A stretch of DNA of 64,000 bases, taken from NCBI GenBank assembly GCA_025360105.1, contig JANYCT010000057.1:1-64000 (forward strand), in the 5' to 3' direction. Below are positions 34,828 through 42,070 of this stretch, piece by piece. Within the stretch, counting starts at the first letter, position 1. Each line of letters starts with the position of its first letter. A model generated the notes under the pieces. It was not told the origin of the DNA. It did no database searches and saw only the letters and a program-made list of their open reading frames with translations. Source of the stretch: Actinomycetes bacterium (GTDB lineage: Bacteria; Actinomycetota; Acidimicrobiia; Acidimicrobiales; Ilumatobacteraceae). A program made the translations under genes and the position numbers.

Positions 34828-36120
34828 TCACCACGACGACATCGATGACTCAGACGAGTCCTGCGAAGGGGCCGGCTGCGCGGCACCGGGGCCGGTGGGG
34901 GCCGACGACAACAGGTCGCCCTTGCGGACGAACTGCGTCGGGTCGAGTTCGGTGACAGCACGCTCAAGTTCCTCGAGCCGCTCGAGTTGGATGGCTGTAC
35001 TCACATCCATCACCGTTTCGGTGACCGTGGCCTCGACCTCGGCCATGCGCACATTCACCTTGTCGAACTGTTCGCCCGTACTCGAGGCAACCCGTTCGAG
35101 TTCGATACGCACGAGCATGGCCTCACCGACCGCGCTCGACATCTGATCGCGAAGCTGCGCGATCGCATCCTCGTCGACCTTACCCACCGCTTCCGCGACC
35201 TCGTCGATCCGTTGCATAACGTCGAGATTGTGATTCTCGAGCTCGATGACGCGTTGCGACAGAGCGATGATCGCCTCATCGATGCCGCCGCTGATGCGAC
35301 CCATCGTGGCTTCGACCGCGGCCAAGCGTGTGCCAGTGTGTTCGTTGATCCGCTCTTCCATCGACAGCATCCGGTCGACCACGCGTGTGTCGTTTTCCTC
35401 GATGCGACGACCGAAGCTGACGGACTGTTCCACGACGTATTGGCGCATGGTGCCCATTGCCTCGTCCGCGCGCTGGCTCAACGCCATCGTGCGATCGTCC
35501 AAGTTCGCGCCGAGGGTGCGACCCGTTTCATCGAGGCGGCGGTTCAGGGTGGAGGTGGTGTCGTTCACGTGTTGGACGAGCGCTGAGGACTGCTCGTCGA
35601 AGCGGCGAGCGGCGCGTTGCAACTCTTCGATCCGACTCGCCATCAATTCTGTGCTGTGTTCAAAACGCTGCTGCAAGGGTGACGTTGCAGCCTCGATCTG
35701 GGCCGGTACGGCGAGAGCGACATCGTCGGTGACTCGCTCGAGCCGACCCTCGACCTCGCTGAATCGCCAGTGCTGATTCGCGGCGAACTCCGTGAGCCGC
35801 TCTTCGAGCGCCGCTTGGAGCGCTCGCTCATACTGTTCGTTTGCCTGGCGCGTGCGATCGAGTTCGCCGCGGACCTGATCGAGTTGCTGTTGGAAGTGTG
35901 CGATCAGCTCGGCGCGACCGGTCTCACCAGCCTGCTGAACGGCGTCCGCACGCGCCGCCATGGCACCGAAGTAAAGCGTCAGTTGATGCTCGACCGCAGC
36001 CAGAATGGCGTTTGCGGTGGCATCGCTGCCAGCGACCGGTGCCGACGTGAGCGACGTGATCACCGTGCCACCCGAGGGCATACTCGGCGCGTCGACGCGC
36101 CCGAACGGGTTTGGATCCAT
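34828..36120 (-). CDS. large coiled-coil protein heading the pilB-pilC operon
   Basis: A 430-residue soluble protein that is almost wholly helical. After a short Gly/Pro N-terminus, repeated heptad patterns run from about residue 45 to 390 (QQQLDQVRGELDRTRQANEQY; RRLDETGRTLGANLDDRTMA; EERINEHTGTRLAAVEATMG; VIELENHNLDVMQRIDEVAE), ending in a Ser/Pro tail. No membrane segment or known domain. It could be a filament-like scaffold or polar organiser for the pilus machine (inference). The ATG at 36120 is favoured over upstream TTG/GTG codons because the promoter-like site at 36158-36184 would start transcription near 36151. Confidence 0.7.
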   Translation of the reverse strand: MDPNPFGRVDAPSMPSGGTVITSLTSAPVAGSDATANAILAAVEHQLTLYFGAMAARADAVQQAGETGRAELIAHFQQQLDQVRGELDRTRQANEQYERALQAALEERLTEFAANQHWRFSEVEGRLERVTDDVALAVPAQIEAATSPLQQRFEHSTELMASRIEELQRAARRFDEQSSALVQHVNDTTSTLNRRLDETGRTLGANLDDRTMALSQRADEAMGTMRQYVVEQSVSFGRRIEENDTRVVDRMLSMEERINEHTGTRLAAVEATMGRISGGIDEAIIALSQRVIELENHNLDVMQRIDEVAEAVGKVDEDAIAQLRDQMSSAVGEAMLVRIELERVASSTGEQFDKVNVRMAEVEATVTETVMDVSTAIQLERLEELERAVTELDPTQFVRKGDLLSSAPTGPGAAQPAPSQDSSESSMSSW

Positions 36121-36157
36121 CGATCCATCTGAGTGTTGTTGCCTCACCACGTACAAG

Positions 36158-36184
36158 GGATCGGCAAGTTTGCCGCAATCTTGA
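36158..36184 (-). promoter_or_regulatory. sigma-28/WhiG-like promoter for coiled-coil/pilB/pilC operon
   Basis: Minus strand TCAA (36184-36181), 15 bases, then GCCGATCC (36165-36158). Same form and spacing as the two sites beside the pilin gene. Confidence 0.62.
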
Positions 36185-36288
36185 ATAAGTACCGGCTGAT
36201 TCGATCACGCCGTTGGGTGCATTCGCCGACCGTCAAAGCCACAGGTGCGACGATGCGTGAGCACTGCTCTCGTTGGGTGCCCAGGCGC

Positions 36289-36294
36289 TACGCT
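36289..36294 (+). promoter_or_regulatory. -10 element for leaderless TetR-type gene
   Basis: TACGCT ends six bases before ATG 36301, consistent with transcription beginning at the start codon. Confidence 0.45.
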
Positions 36295-36300
36295 TCTTGC

Positions 36301-36987
36301 ATGGTCGGCATCCGCGAACGTGCTCGCGCCGAGCACATTCTCGATATCAAACGTGTCGCCGGCGAGCAATTGTCCACGTCCGGCGCTGCGGGCGTCTCGC
36401 TACGCGCCATCGCTCGTGAGCTCGGCATGGTGAGTTCCGCTATCTATCGCTACTTCCCCAGCCGCGACGAGTTGCTGACCGCACTCATCGTCGATGCCTA
36501 CGACTCCATCGGTAGCGCAGCCGAACAGGCCGATGCGGCCGTGGTTGACCGCAACGTGCGGACACGGTGGATCGAAGTGGCTCGCTCGGCCTATCGGTGG
36601 GCCGGCGAGCACCACACCGAGTACGGGCTGATCTTTGGTACTCCGGTGCCAGGCTATGCCGCGCCGCAGGACACCATCGGACCGGCGACGCGGTTCACGA
36701 CGGTGTTGCTCAGCCTCTTGGTAGACGCGCAAAGACGCGGCGACGTCAACGCCGCACCGACCACGATCCGGCCAGACATCCGTCGCGAACTCGCCTCGAT
36801 GCGCGCCCGTCTGGAGATCGACATCGACGATCAACTCCTCGCAGCCGGGCTACTGAGCTGGGTCACCTTGTTCGGCACCATCAGCTTCATCCGCTTCGGC
36901 CACTTCACCAACGTCATCGAGGATTGCGACACGTACTTCGAGCACGTCTTGACGCACCTCGGCACGAGCGTCATCGGTTTCGCTTAA
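36301..36987 (+). CDS. TetR/AcrR family transcriptional regulator
   Basis: A 228-residue one-component repressor. The N-terminal helix-turn-helix is clear (ARAEHILDIKRVAGEQLSTSG, then GVSLRAIARELGMVSSAIYRYF and PSRDELLTALIVDAYD). The C-terminal part resembles WHG/TetR_C ligand domains (YRWAGEHHTEYGLIFGTPVPGY; WVTLFGTISFIRFGHF). The ligand is unknown. It is divergent from the pilB operon across 180 bp and could act on it, but no palindromic operator stands out. TACGCT gives a leaderless start. Confidence 0.85.
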   Translation: MVGIRERARAEHILDIKRVAGEQLSTSGAAGVSLRAIARELGMVSSAIYRYFPSRDELLTALIVDAYDSIGSAAEQADAAVVDRNVRTRWIEVARSAYRWAGEHHTEYGLIFGTPVPGYAAPQDTIGPATRFTTVLLSLLVDAQRRGDVNAAPTTIRPDIRRELASMRARLEIDIDDQLLAAGLLSWVTLFGTISFIRFGHFTNVIEDCDTYFEHVLTHLGTSVIGFA

Positions 36988-37069
36988 CGGTGACTCGGGT
37001 CGCGCCGTTTACCTGCGCGTCGGCCACAGATCAGATTGTGTTCATCTCTCACAAGTAGTGTCATGGGCG

Positions 37070-37654
37070 ATGAATCTTGAATCCGGCGAGGCTGCGCTGC
37101 CCCATGTACGTGACGCAGTTCCGGACGACGCAAATTCACCGATCGTCGAATCAGATCGTCGATCAAGCGTCGACACCATGTTGCGCAACCTCCAGCAGCA
37201 ACTCGTGGCCGTCACCGGGCAGGCCGACCTCAAAGCCAGCATTGTGATCACCGCGTCGTCGATCACCCTGTCGTTGGCCGCAACACGGCTCACTGATCAC
37301 AAAGTGCGACCGGGAATCATCACGCTCGGCGTGTTCGTGCTCGCTGCGCTGTCGTGTGCTGTGTTTGCCGTACTGCCGAAGTACAGACTGACGGGCAAGC
37401 TACCTGTGGGTCAGTTCAATCCGTTGTTCTTCGGTCATGTGGCGCTGCTCGATGCCAACGAATACAGAGAGACGATGTACACGTTGATCGCGGATGAAGA
37501 AAACATGTACGACGCAATCCTGAACGACTTGCACACACAAAGCCTGTACCTCCTTCGGCGCAAATTCCGTCCACTCCGCTGGGCATACCTGTTGTTGCTC
37601 ATCGGGTTCGGCGCGGCCGCTGTGGTGCAAGTAATCGCAACGCTCATCGACTGA
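37070..37654 (+). CDS. Pycsar effector-type (PycTM, DUF5706) membrane protein
   Basis: About 194 residues. A helix with the QADLKASIVITASSITLSLA stretch forms the first membrane segment, a second follows (GIITLGVFVLAALSCAVFAV), then PKYRL, the FFGHVALLD motif, a helical region (YRETMYTLIADEENMYDAIL; HTQSLYLLRRKFRPLRWA) and a final membrane segment. This is the pattern of PycTM proteins, the membrane effectors that kill phage-infected cells when they sense cCMP or cUMP. No nucleotidyl cyclase gene lies nearby, so it is an orphan here and may have another role. The ATG at 37070 is a choice; GTG 37058 is possible. Confidence 0.75.
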   Translation: MNLESGEAALPHVRDAVPDDANSPIVESDRRSSVDTMLRNLQQQLVAVTGQADLKASIVITASSITLSLAATRLTDHKVRPGIITLGVFVLAALSCAVFAVLPKYRLTGKLPVGQFNPLFFGHVALLDANEYRETMYTLIADEENMYDAILNDLHTQSLYLLRRKFRPLRWAYLLLLIGFGAAAVVQVIATLID

Positions 37655-37709
37655 TTTCGCAGACGAGTTGGCCACGAGCGCGCAGCGACAGCATGCTCAC
37701 AGGGTGACC

Positions 37710-37715
37710 TACAGT
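37710..37715 (+). promoter_or_regulatory. -10 element for leaderless exonuclease transcript
   Basis: TACAGT ends seven bases before ATG 37723; no Shine-Dalgarno is present. Confidence 0.45.
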
Positions 37716-37722
37716 TGCACGC

Positions 37723-38610
37723 ATGAAGGTTCACCTCATCGACGGCACCTACGAGTTGTTCCGCCAACACTTCGGTCAACTCGGACGACACGGTGAGGCC
37801 GTTCCGAATGCCGCCACGATCGGTGTGCTGGCCTCGACACTGCAGCTGATTTCTCAGGGCGCGACGCATGTGGGCGTGGCCAGCGATCACGTGATCGAGA
37901 GCTTCCGCAACGAGCTGTGGGCCGGATACAAGAGCAGTGAAGGCATGGCCGAGGAACTGCTCACCCAGATACCACTGATGGAGCATGCGCTCGACGCAAT
38001 GGGGATCACCGTGTGGGCAATGGTGGAACACGAGGCCGACGATGCCCTCGCAGCCGCGGCTGCTGCGGCCGACGCAGACGCGCGGGTCGAACAGGTACTC
38101 ATCATTACGCCCGACAAAGACCTCGGCCAGTGCGTGCGGGGCACCCGCGTCGTGCAATTCGACCGACGCAAGAACGAGATCATCGACGAGGTCGCCGTGA
38201 TCGAGCGATTCGGAGTGCCGCCGTCGTCGATTGCCGACTACCTCGCGCTTGTGGGCGATTCGGCCGACGGGTACCCAGGTATTGCCGGCTGGGGTGCCAA
38301 GAGCACCAGCGCGGTTTTGGCCCGGTTCGGAACCATCGAGGCCATTCCCGCGGCCGCAGCCGACTGGGGCATCGCCGGATTGCGTGGTGCCGACAAGCTT
38401 GCTGCAGTCCTCGACGCACAGCGCGATCTCGCGCTGCTGTTCCGCCGGATCGCAACCGTTGACACCAACATCGACGTCGGCACCGTCGACGACTGGCGGT
38501 GGAACGGTCCGGGTGCTGGTTTCGTCGACGTTGCTGCGCAACTCGGGGCCGCGCATCTGGTCGAGCGAGCCGACCGACTGGCCCAGAAAACGTCGAAACC
38601 CGCTGACTGA
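37723..38610 (+). CDS. 5'-3' exonuclease (FEN-like, PIN domain)
   Basis: A 295-residue flap-endonuclease-like nuclease, resembling the N-terminal domain of DNA polymerase I without the polymerase. The N-terminus MKVHLIDGTYELFRQHF carries the first metal-binding Asp; VEHEADDALAAAA and IITPDKDLGQCV hold the acidic cluster; a helix-hairpin-helix follows (LVGDSADGYPGIAGWGAKST). The usual GFRNMLR-type helix appears as FRNELWAGYKSSEGM. Such stand-alone enzymes process flaps or RNA primers. The SRP RNA gene begins at or just before the stop codon. Confidence 0.86.
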   Translation: MKVHLIDGTYELFRQHFGQLGRHGEAVPNAATIGVLASTLQLISQGATHVGVASDHVIESFRNELWAGYKSSEGMAEELLTQIPLMEHALDAMGITVWAMVEHEADDALAAAAAAADADARVEQVLIITPDKDLGQCVRGTRVVQFDRRKNEIIDEVAVIERFGVPPSSIADYLALVGDSADGYPGIAGWGAKSTSAVLARFGTIEAIPAAAADWGIAGLRGADKLAAVLDAQRDLALLFRRIATVDTNIDVGTVDDWRWNGPGAGFVDVAAQLGAAHLVERADRLAQKTSKPAD

Positions 38611-38722
38611 GGTGACGGCCAGGCTGCCTGCGGCACACAGGCGGTTCCGTTGAAGGCTGCTACCTTCCGGTCCTGACCTGGTTCCCGGACGACTGTTGCA
38701 CAGGACCCGACCGCCACCTCAC
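38609..38722 (+). ncRNA. ffs: signal recognition particle RNA, small bacterial type (4.5S)
   Basis: About 112 bases that fold into the SRP RNA hairpin: the ends GAGGTG and CACCTC pair, and the apical part holds the conserved core TGCTACCTTCCGGTCCTGAC preceded by GAAGGC and followed by CTGGTTC. The RNA binds Ffh and FtsY. It overlaps the stop codon of the exonuclease gene at its 5' end; exact ends are inferred from pairing. Confidence 0.88.
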
Positions 38723-38800
38723 CCAACGGGTATCGAACGGTGCGGTCAGACTAGCTCGGCGCTACCCTTCTCACACTTGTACGGCGATTTTGCCGACGAT

Positions 38801-38888
38801 GGAGGGTTGCGAGAGCGGCCGAATCGGCACGCCTGGAAAGCGTGTGAGGGGCAACCCTCCGTGGGTTCAAATCCCACACCCTCCGCCA
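38801..38888 (+). tRNA. tRNA-Ser (GGA anticodon)
   Basis: An 88-base class II tRNA. The acceptor stem pairs GGAGGGT with ACCCTCC; the anticodon loop is CTGGAAA (anticodon GGA, serine); a long variable arm follows; the T arm has GGGTTCAAATCCC; discriminator G and an encoded CCA. The last A is also the first base of a possible tadA start. Confidence 0.95.
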
Positions 38889-39400
38889 TGTTCGGCCAAC
38901 CGGTCTCCGATGACTCTGCTGCGATGACCTGCGCCGTGCAGCAGGCCATGCTCGCACTTGCTCACCACGACGTGCCGGTGGGCGCAGTGATTGTGCGCGA
39001 CGGCGTCATCATCGCGGCACGACACAACGAGCGGGAACTCACCGGCGATCCCACCGCCCACGCCGAGGTTCTGGCCATTCGTGACGCCGCCGATTTCGTG
39101 GGCCACTGGCGGCTCGAACACTGCACCCTGTACGTAACCCTCGAGCCGTGCACCATGTGCGCCGGCGCACTGGTGAACTCACGCATGATGCGTGTTGTGT
39201 TCGGAGCGACCGACCCGAAGGCGGGAGCGGCGGGCAGCGTGTACAACGTGCTCGACGACGCTCGACTCAATCACCGCTGCAGTGTGGAGCAAGGCGTGAT
39301 GGCCGCCGAATGCGCCGAGATGCTCACGGCGTTCTTCGGGGAGCGACGTGCAGCCAAGCGAGTGTCAACGCCGCCGGACTCCATTGATGAGGCGACGTAG
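38888..39400 (+). CDS. tadA: tRNA-specific adenosine deaminase
   Basis: TadA converts A34 of tRNA-Arg(ACG) to inosine. The zinc-dependent deaminase motifs are present: HAEVLAIRDAA (His ligand and catalytic Glu) and PCTMCAGALVNSRM (two Cys ligands); HHDVPVGAVIV and RLNHRCSVEQGVMAAEC are family-like. The start is uncertain: ATG 38888 shares its A with the tRNA-Ser CCA end, while ATG 38924 gives a 158-residue protein with a more usual length; neither has a ribosome site. Its 3' end overlaps the convergent DUF4388 gene by 36 bp. Confidence 0.9.
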   Translation: MFGQPVSDDSAAMTCAVQQAMLALAHHDVPVGAVIVRDGVIIAARHNERELTGDPTAHAEVLAIRDAADFVGHWRLEHCTLYVTLEPCTMCAGALVNSRMMRVVFGATDPKAGAAGSVYNVLDDARLNHRCSVEQGVMAAECAEMLTAFFGERRAAKRVSTPPDSIDEAT

Positions 39401-40783
39401 CGCACTCTTGCGTTCTTCGGTCAAGGGTGCCTTGACCTCGTTGCCAGCCCCGGGCCGGGGGCCCACGGGTGACGGTTGACCTGCCGTCAGGACTTGCGGC
39501 GCCACGATTGCCACCAATGGCTCGATCGGTGCGGTGTCGAGCTGGATGGGCTGCTCTCCGGTGTCCATCGCGCCGAGCGCCGACTGGCCGGGCGAGGTTA
39601 CGTGCATCGGACCGAAGGTGAGCGGCGTCGCGCCGGTGTGCGGCTGCGTGGCGGCTTCGATCGCAGTAATGGCGCGACGAACCGCTGCGGCAACGTCTTC
39701 GGGCACCGGCGTGGCGTCGTGTCTGACCTCGGCTGGCACTGCCAACGGCGAATTCGTCATCGGGAACGACCCGCTGGAGCAACCGTTCTTCACGAGGTGT
39801 GTCACCGGAATCGGCGAGGAGATCAACGGAGTCAGCGACATTGGCGTGAACATCGACGGCGTGGTACCCGACGTCGGCCCGACGGTGGTCACGAGCTCCG
39901 CGGCTCCGGCAACAGCTGCGGCCACGGCCGGAACGACGGGCTCGGCGACAGGCGCGGCAAGGGGCGTGACGACGGGCTCAACGACGGGTGTCGAGATCGG
40001 GACAAACGCTCTCTTTTCCGACGAAGTATCCAACGCCTGAAGGAACGCCCGCGAGGTCGAGTCCGGGGTTCGGTTTCTCACCGGCTTGGCCGGGAGTGTG
40101 GGCAAGGGCTGATCCAGGAGCTCTAGGTCCACGTCGAAGATGTTGCTTTCACGCACGCTGTTGGTGGGAGTTGGGAAGGCGGCCGTCGTTGGTGGCTCCC
40201 ACGGCGGCACCGGCGAAGCGATTAAGGCGTGGGTCACGACCGGAGTGGGAGCCGTATCAGTCGTGCTCGTCGTATGTGATGGTTCTCCCTCGTGAACCGC
40301 TGACGGCGTTGAGAACCAGCGGACGACGCCCGAGACGTGGTGGCGATACATCGTGATGTGCGACGAGAGCACGTCCTGCTCGGCGATCTCGGTGAGCGTC
40401 TGCTCGGTCATCATTTCCAGGGCAAGTTCCACCTCGTCGCGCTCCACGGTGGCATCCCGATCGAACAGGCGACCGAGATGCTCGACGCCGTTTAAGCGCA
40501 ACGCGCCCCGATGCAATTGATCTGGGTTGATTGCGCCGGCGAGCACCAAACGAGTTGCGAGCGACTCGTCGGTCTCACGCTCAGCGAAGTAGACCGTCCC
40601 AGAATTGAGGTAGATCATCGTCTTCGCCGGCGACGCAGTGGTCAAGGTCAGTTCGCCCGTGACACGGGCTCGTCGGGCGTCCTCGATCACTTCCCACGCA
40701 GCGCGCGTGACGGACTCGTGCTCGAGCACAGCCGACGATGATTCGTTTCCGGTGTCCATGGCAGGTCGTTTCGTCATGGTCAT
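39365..40783 (-). CDS. DUF4388 (PatA-like N-terminal) domain protein
   Basis: A 472-residue protein. Residues 20-160 form a DUF4388-type domain (RVTGELTLTTASPAKTMIYL, NSGTVYFAERETDESL, LVLAGAINPDQLHRGAL), a fold found beside GTPases and response regulators in gliding and pilus control systems. The rest is a long Pro/Thr/Val/Ala-rich linker, probably disordered, ending in a short basic tail (LRRLINGVRRR). Last gene of the operon that begins with the Roadblock gene; its ATG overlaps the GTPase stop (ATGA at 40780-40783) behind GGGAGG. Its function is likely to localise or read out the GTPase (inference). Confidence 0.72.
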   Translation of the reverse strand: MTMTKRPAMDTGNESSSAVLEHESVTRAAWEVIEDARRARVTGELTLTTASPAKTMIYLNSGTVYFAERETDESLATRLVLAGAINPDQLHRGALRLNGVEHLGRLFDRDATVERDEVELALEMMTEQTLTEIAEQDVLSSHITMYRHHVSGVVRWFSTPSAVHEGEPSHTTSTTDTAPTPVVTHALIASPVPPWEPPTTAAFPTPTNSVRESNIFDVDLELLDQPLPTLPAKPVRNRTPDSTSRAFLQALDTSSEKRAFVPISTPVVEPVVTPLAAPVAEPVVPAVAAAVAGAAELVTTVGPTSGTTPSMFTPMSLTPLISSPIPVTHLVKNGCSSGSFPMTNSPLAVPAEVRHDATPVPEDVAAAVRRAITAIEAATQPHTGATPLTFGPMHVTSPGQSALGAMDTGEQPIQLDTAPIEPLVAIVAPQVLTAGQPSPVGPRPGAGNEVKAPLTEERKSALRRLINGVRRR

Positions 40784-41364
40784 CGTGAGCCTCCCTGACT
40801 GACAAGTGCGAGATCGTTGAATTGCAAGAGCGCCACCAGCACCTCGGCAACGACCTCCCGGCCCGAGGCCGGGTCGACCAGTTGGCAGGGGATCACCGGC
40901 ACGCTATGCGCAGCACCGAGTCGGTCGGCCACGGCGCGCGCACGGTCACGATCATCGCATCGGTTCACAGCGATCACGAGCGGTGCGTGTAGGTTGTTCA
41001 TCACCACGACCAGCATCTCCTTGGCCTCGGCAAAGGAATCGGGGGCCTCGGCGTCGATCACGAAGGTGACAACATCGACATCGGCTTTCAAGATGTCGGT
41101 CATGAACCGGAAACGATTCTGGCCGGGCGTACCGAACATCAGCAGGTTGATCGTCTCCTCGCCCTCGGCGATGCCATCGAGGGCGAACGTGCCGAAGTCC
41201 ATAGCCACGGTGGTGTTCGCTTTCACGTCGGCCTCGTCGCCGCTGGTGGCAACCTCGGTGGTCACCACTGGGCTCTGAGAAATCGATTGGATGAGCGATG
41301 TCTTGCCAGCGGCGAAAGGCCCCGTGACAAGAATCTTGAATGTGTGATCGCTGAGAACAGACAT
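40780..41364 (-). CDS. small Ras-like GTPase (CvnD/MglA-related)
   Basis: A 194-residue Ras-superfamily GTPase. The P-loop is GPFAAGKTSLIQ; the G3 region reads LLMFGTPGQNRF, with Gly instead of the usual Asp of DXXG, as in Streptomyces conservon GTPases; the G4 motif is VNRCD. MglA of Myxococcus, which places the pili at one pole, is a relative. The start at ATG 41364 lies 5 bp after the Roadblock gene, with GGAGGTCAC inside that gene as ribosome site. Roadblock proteins are the GTPase-activating partners of such enzymes. Confidence 0.88.
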   Translation of the reverse strand: MSVLSDHTFKILVTGPFAAGKTSLIQSISQSPVVTTEVATSGDEADVKANTTVAMDFGTFALDGIAEGEETINLLMFGTPGQNRFRFMTDILKADVDVVTFVIDAEAPDSFAEAKEMLVVVMNNLHAPLVIAVNRCDDRDRARAVADRLGAAHSVPVIPCQLVDPASGREVVAEVLVALLQFNDLALVSQGGSR

Positions 41365-41368
41365 CGGT

Positions 41369-41806
41369 TCAGTGACCTCCCCGGACGACGATGCGCAGGC
41401 TGTCGAGCCGCGACCGTACTTCGCTGTTGACGTGGTGCAAGTTGGTGCTTGGGCGGGCCAGCACCGTGAGAACACCCTCCGGGCCGACCGCATACACAAT
41501 CACAATGCCTGTTTCTGAGCGCACGATCACCTCTTCCAGTTCACGACCACCCACCACGCCGATTAATTGACCTGCCAGACCCATCGTGGCCGCGATCATC
41601 GCCGACCGACTCGGGTCGTGCATCAGATGATCAGAGTGTGCCACGCTGCGCCCGTCGGCACTGGCGAGCGCGGTCCCGATAACGCCTGCCACCGACCGCA
41701 CGATTGAGTTCAGAATCGCCTGCGGATCGAGTCGTTCATGCATGAGCGACGCCAGAGACGGCGATGTGGCAAACGATGTTGAATTGATCGTCGTCAGATC
41801 GGCCAC
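41369..41806 (-). CDS. Roadblock/LC7 domain protein (MglB-like)
   Basis: A 145-residue Roadblock/LC7 domain protein: HERLDPQAILNSIVRSVAGVIGTALASADG gives the first helix and strand, AATMGLAGQLIGVVGG the central helix, then EEVIVRSETGIVIVYAVGPE and a final strand and helix (GVLTVLARPSTNLHHVNSEV). Such proteins dimerise and activate or anchor a partner GTPase. It begins a three-gene operon. The GTG start lies six bases after a GCCGATAG box, so the message is probably leaderless and under a sigma-28-like promoter. Confidence 0.83.
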   Translation of the reverse strand: MADLTTINSTSFATSPSLASLMHERLDPQAILNSIVRSVAGVIGTALASADGRSVAHSDHLMHDPSRSAMIAATMGLAGQLIGVVGGRELEEVIVRSETGIVIVYAVGPEGVLTVLARPSTNLHHVNSEVRSRLDSLRIVVRGGH

Positions 41807-41812
41807 GATCTG

Positions 41813-41840
41813 CTATCGGCAACTCCCGGTGTGATCTTGA
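41813..41840 (-). promoter_or_regulatory. sigma-28/WhiG-like promoter for the Roadblock/GTPase operon
   Basis: Minus strand TCAA (41840-41837), 16 bases, then GCCGATAG (41820-41813). The -10 box ends six bases before the GTG start, so a leaderless message is expected. Confidence 0.6.
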
Positions 41841-41923
41841 ACCCAACTATTGACAGTTTCCCAACAATTCGATGGCTTCTCGCTGAGTGTCGTCAGCCGG
41901 TGCATGCCGCTAGCCTGTCGGGC

Positions 41924-42014
41924 GGAAGGGTGCCAGAGCGGACGAATGGGCCGGTCTCGAAAACCGTTGAGGCGTTCTGCGTCTCCGTGGGTTCAAATCC
42001 CACCCCTTCCGCCA
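41924..42014 (+). tRNA. tRNA-Ser (CGA anticodon)
   Basis: A 91-base class II tRNA. Acceptor stem GGAAGGG with CCCTTCC; anticodon loop CTCGAAA (anticodon CGA, serine); long variable arm; T arm with GGGTTCAAATCCC; discriminator G and encoded CCA. Confidence 0.95.
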
Positions 42015-42017
42015 CAT

Positions 42018-42055
42018 GCAATGGGCCGCCCCGTGGGGCGGCTCGTTCGCATTGC
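42018..42055 (+). terminator. hairpin terminator after tRNA-Ser (CGA)
   Basis: An inner stem CCGCCC/GGGCGG (loop CGTG) inside an outer GCAATG/CATTGC stem. No strong U-run. It separates the tRNA from the convergent hydrolase gene and could serve both. Confidence 0.6.
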
Positions 42056-42070
42056 GGGTCGACACCTGAG

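Noticed and set aside
38801-42014. Genomic island bounded by the two tRNA-Ser genes
   Set aside because: No integrase, no repeated tRNA 3' end beyond the two full tRNA genes, and composition like the flanks.
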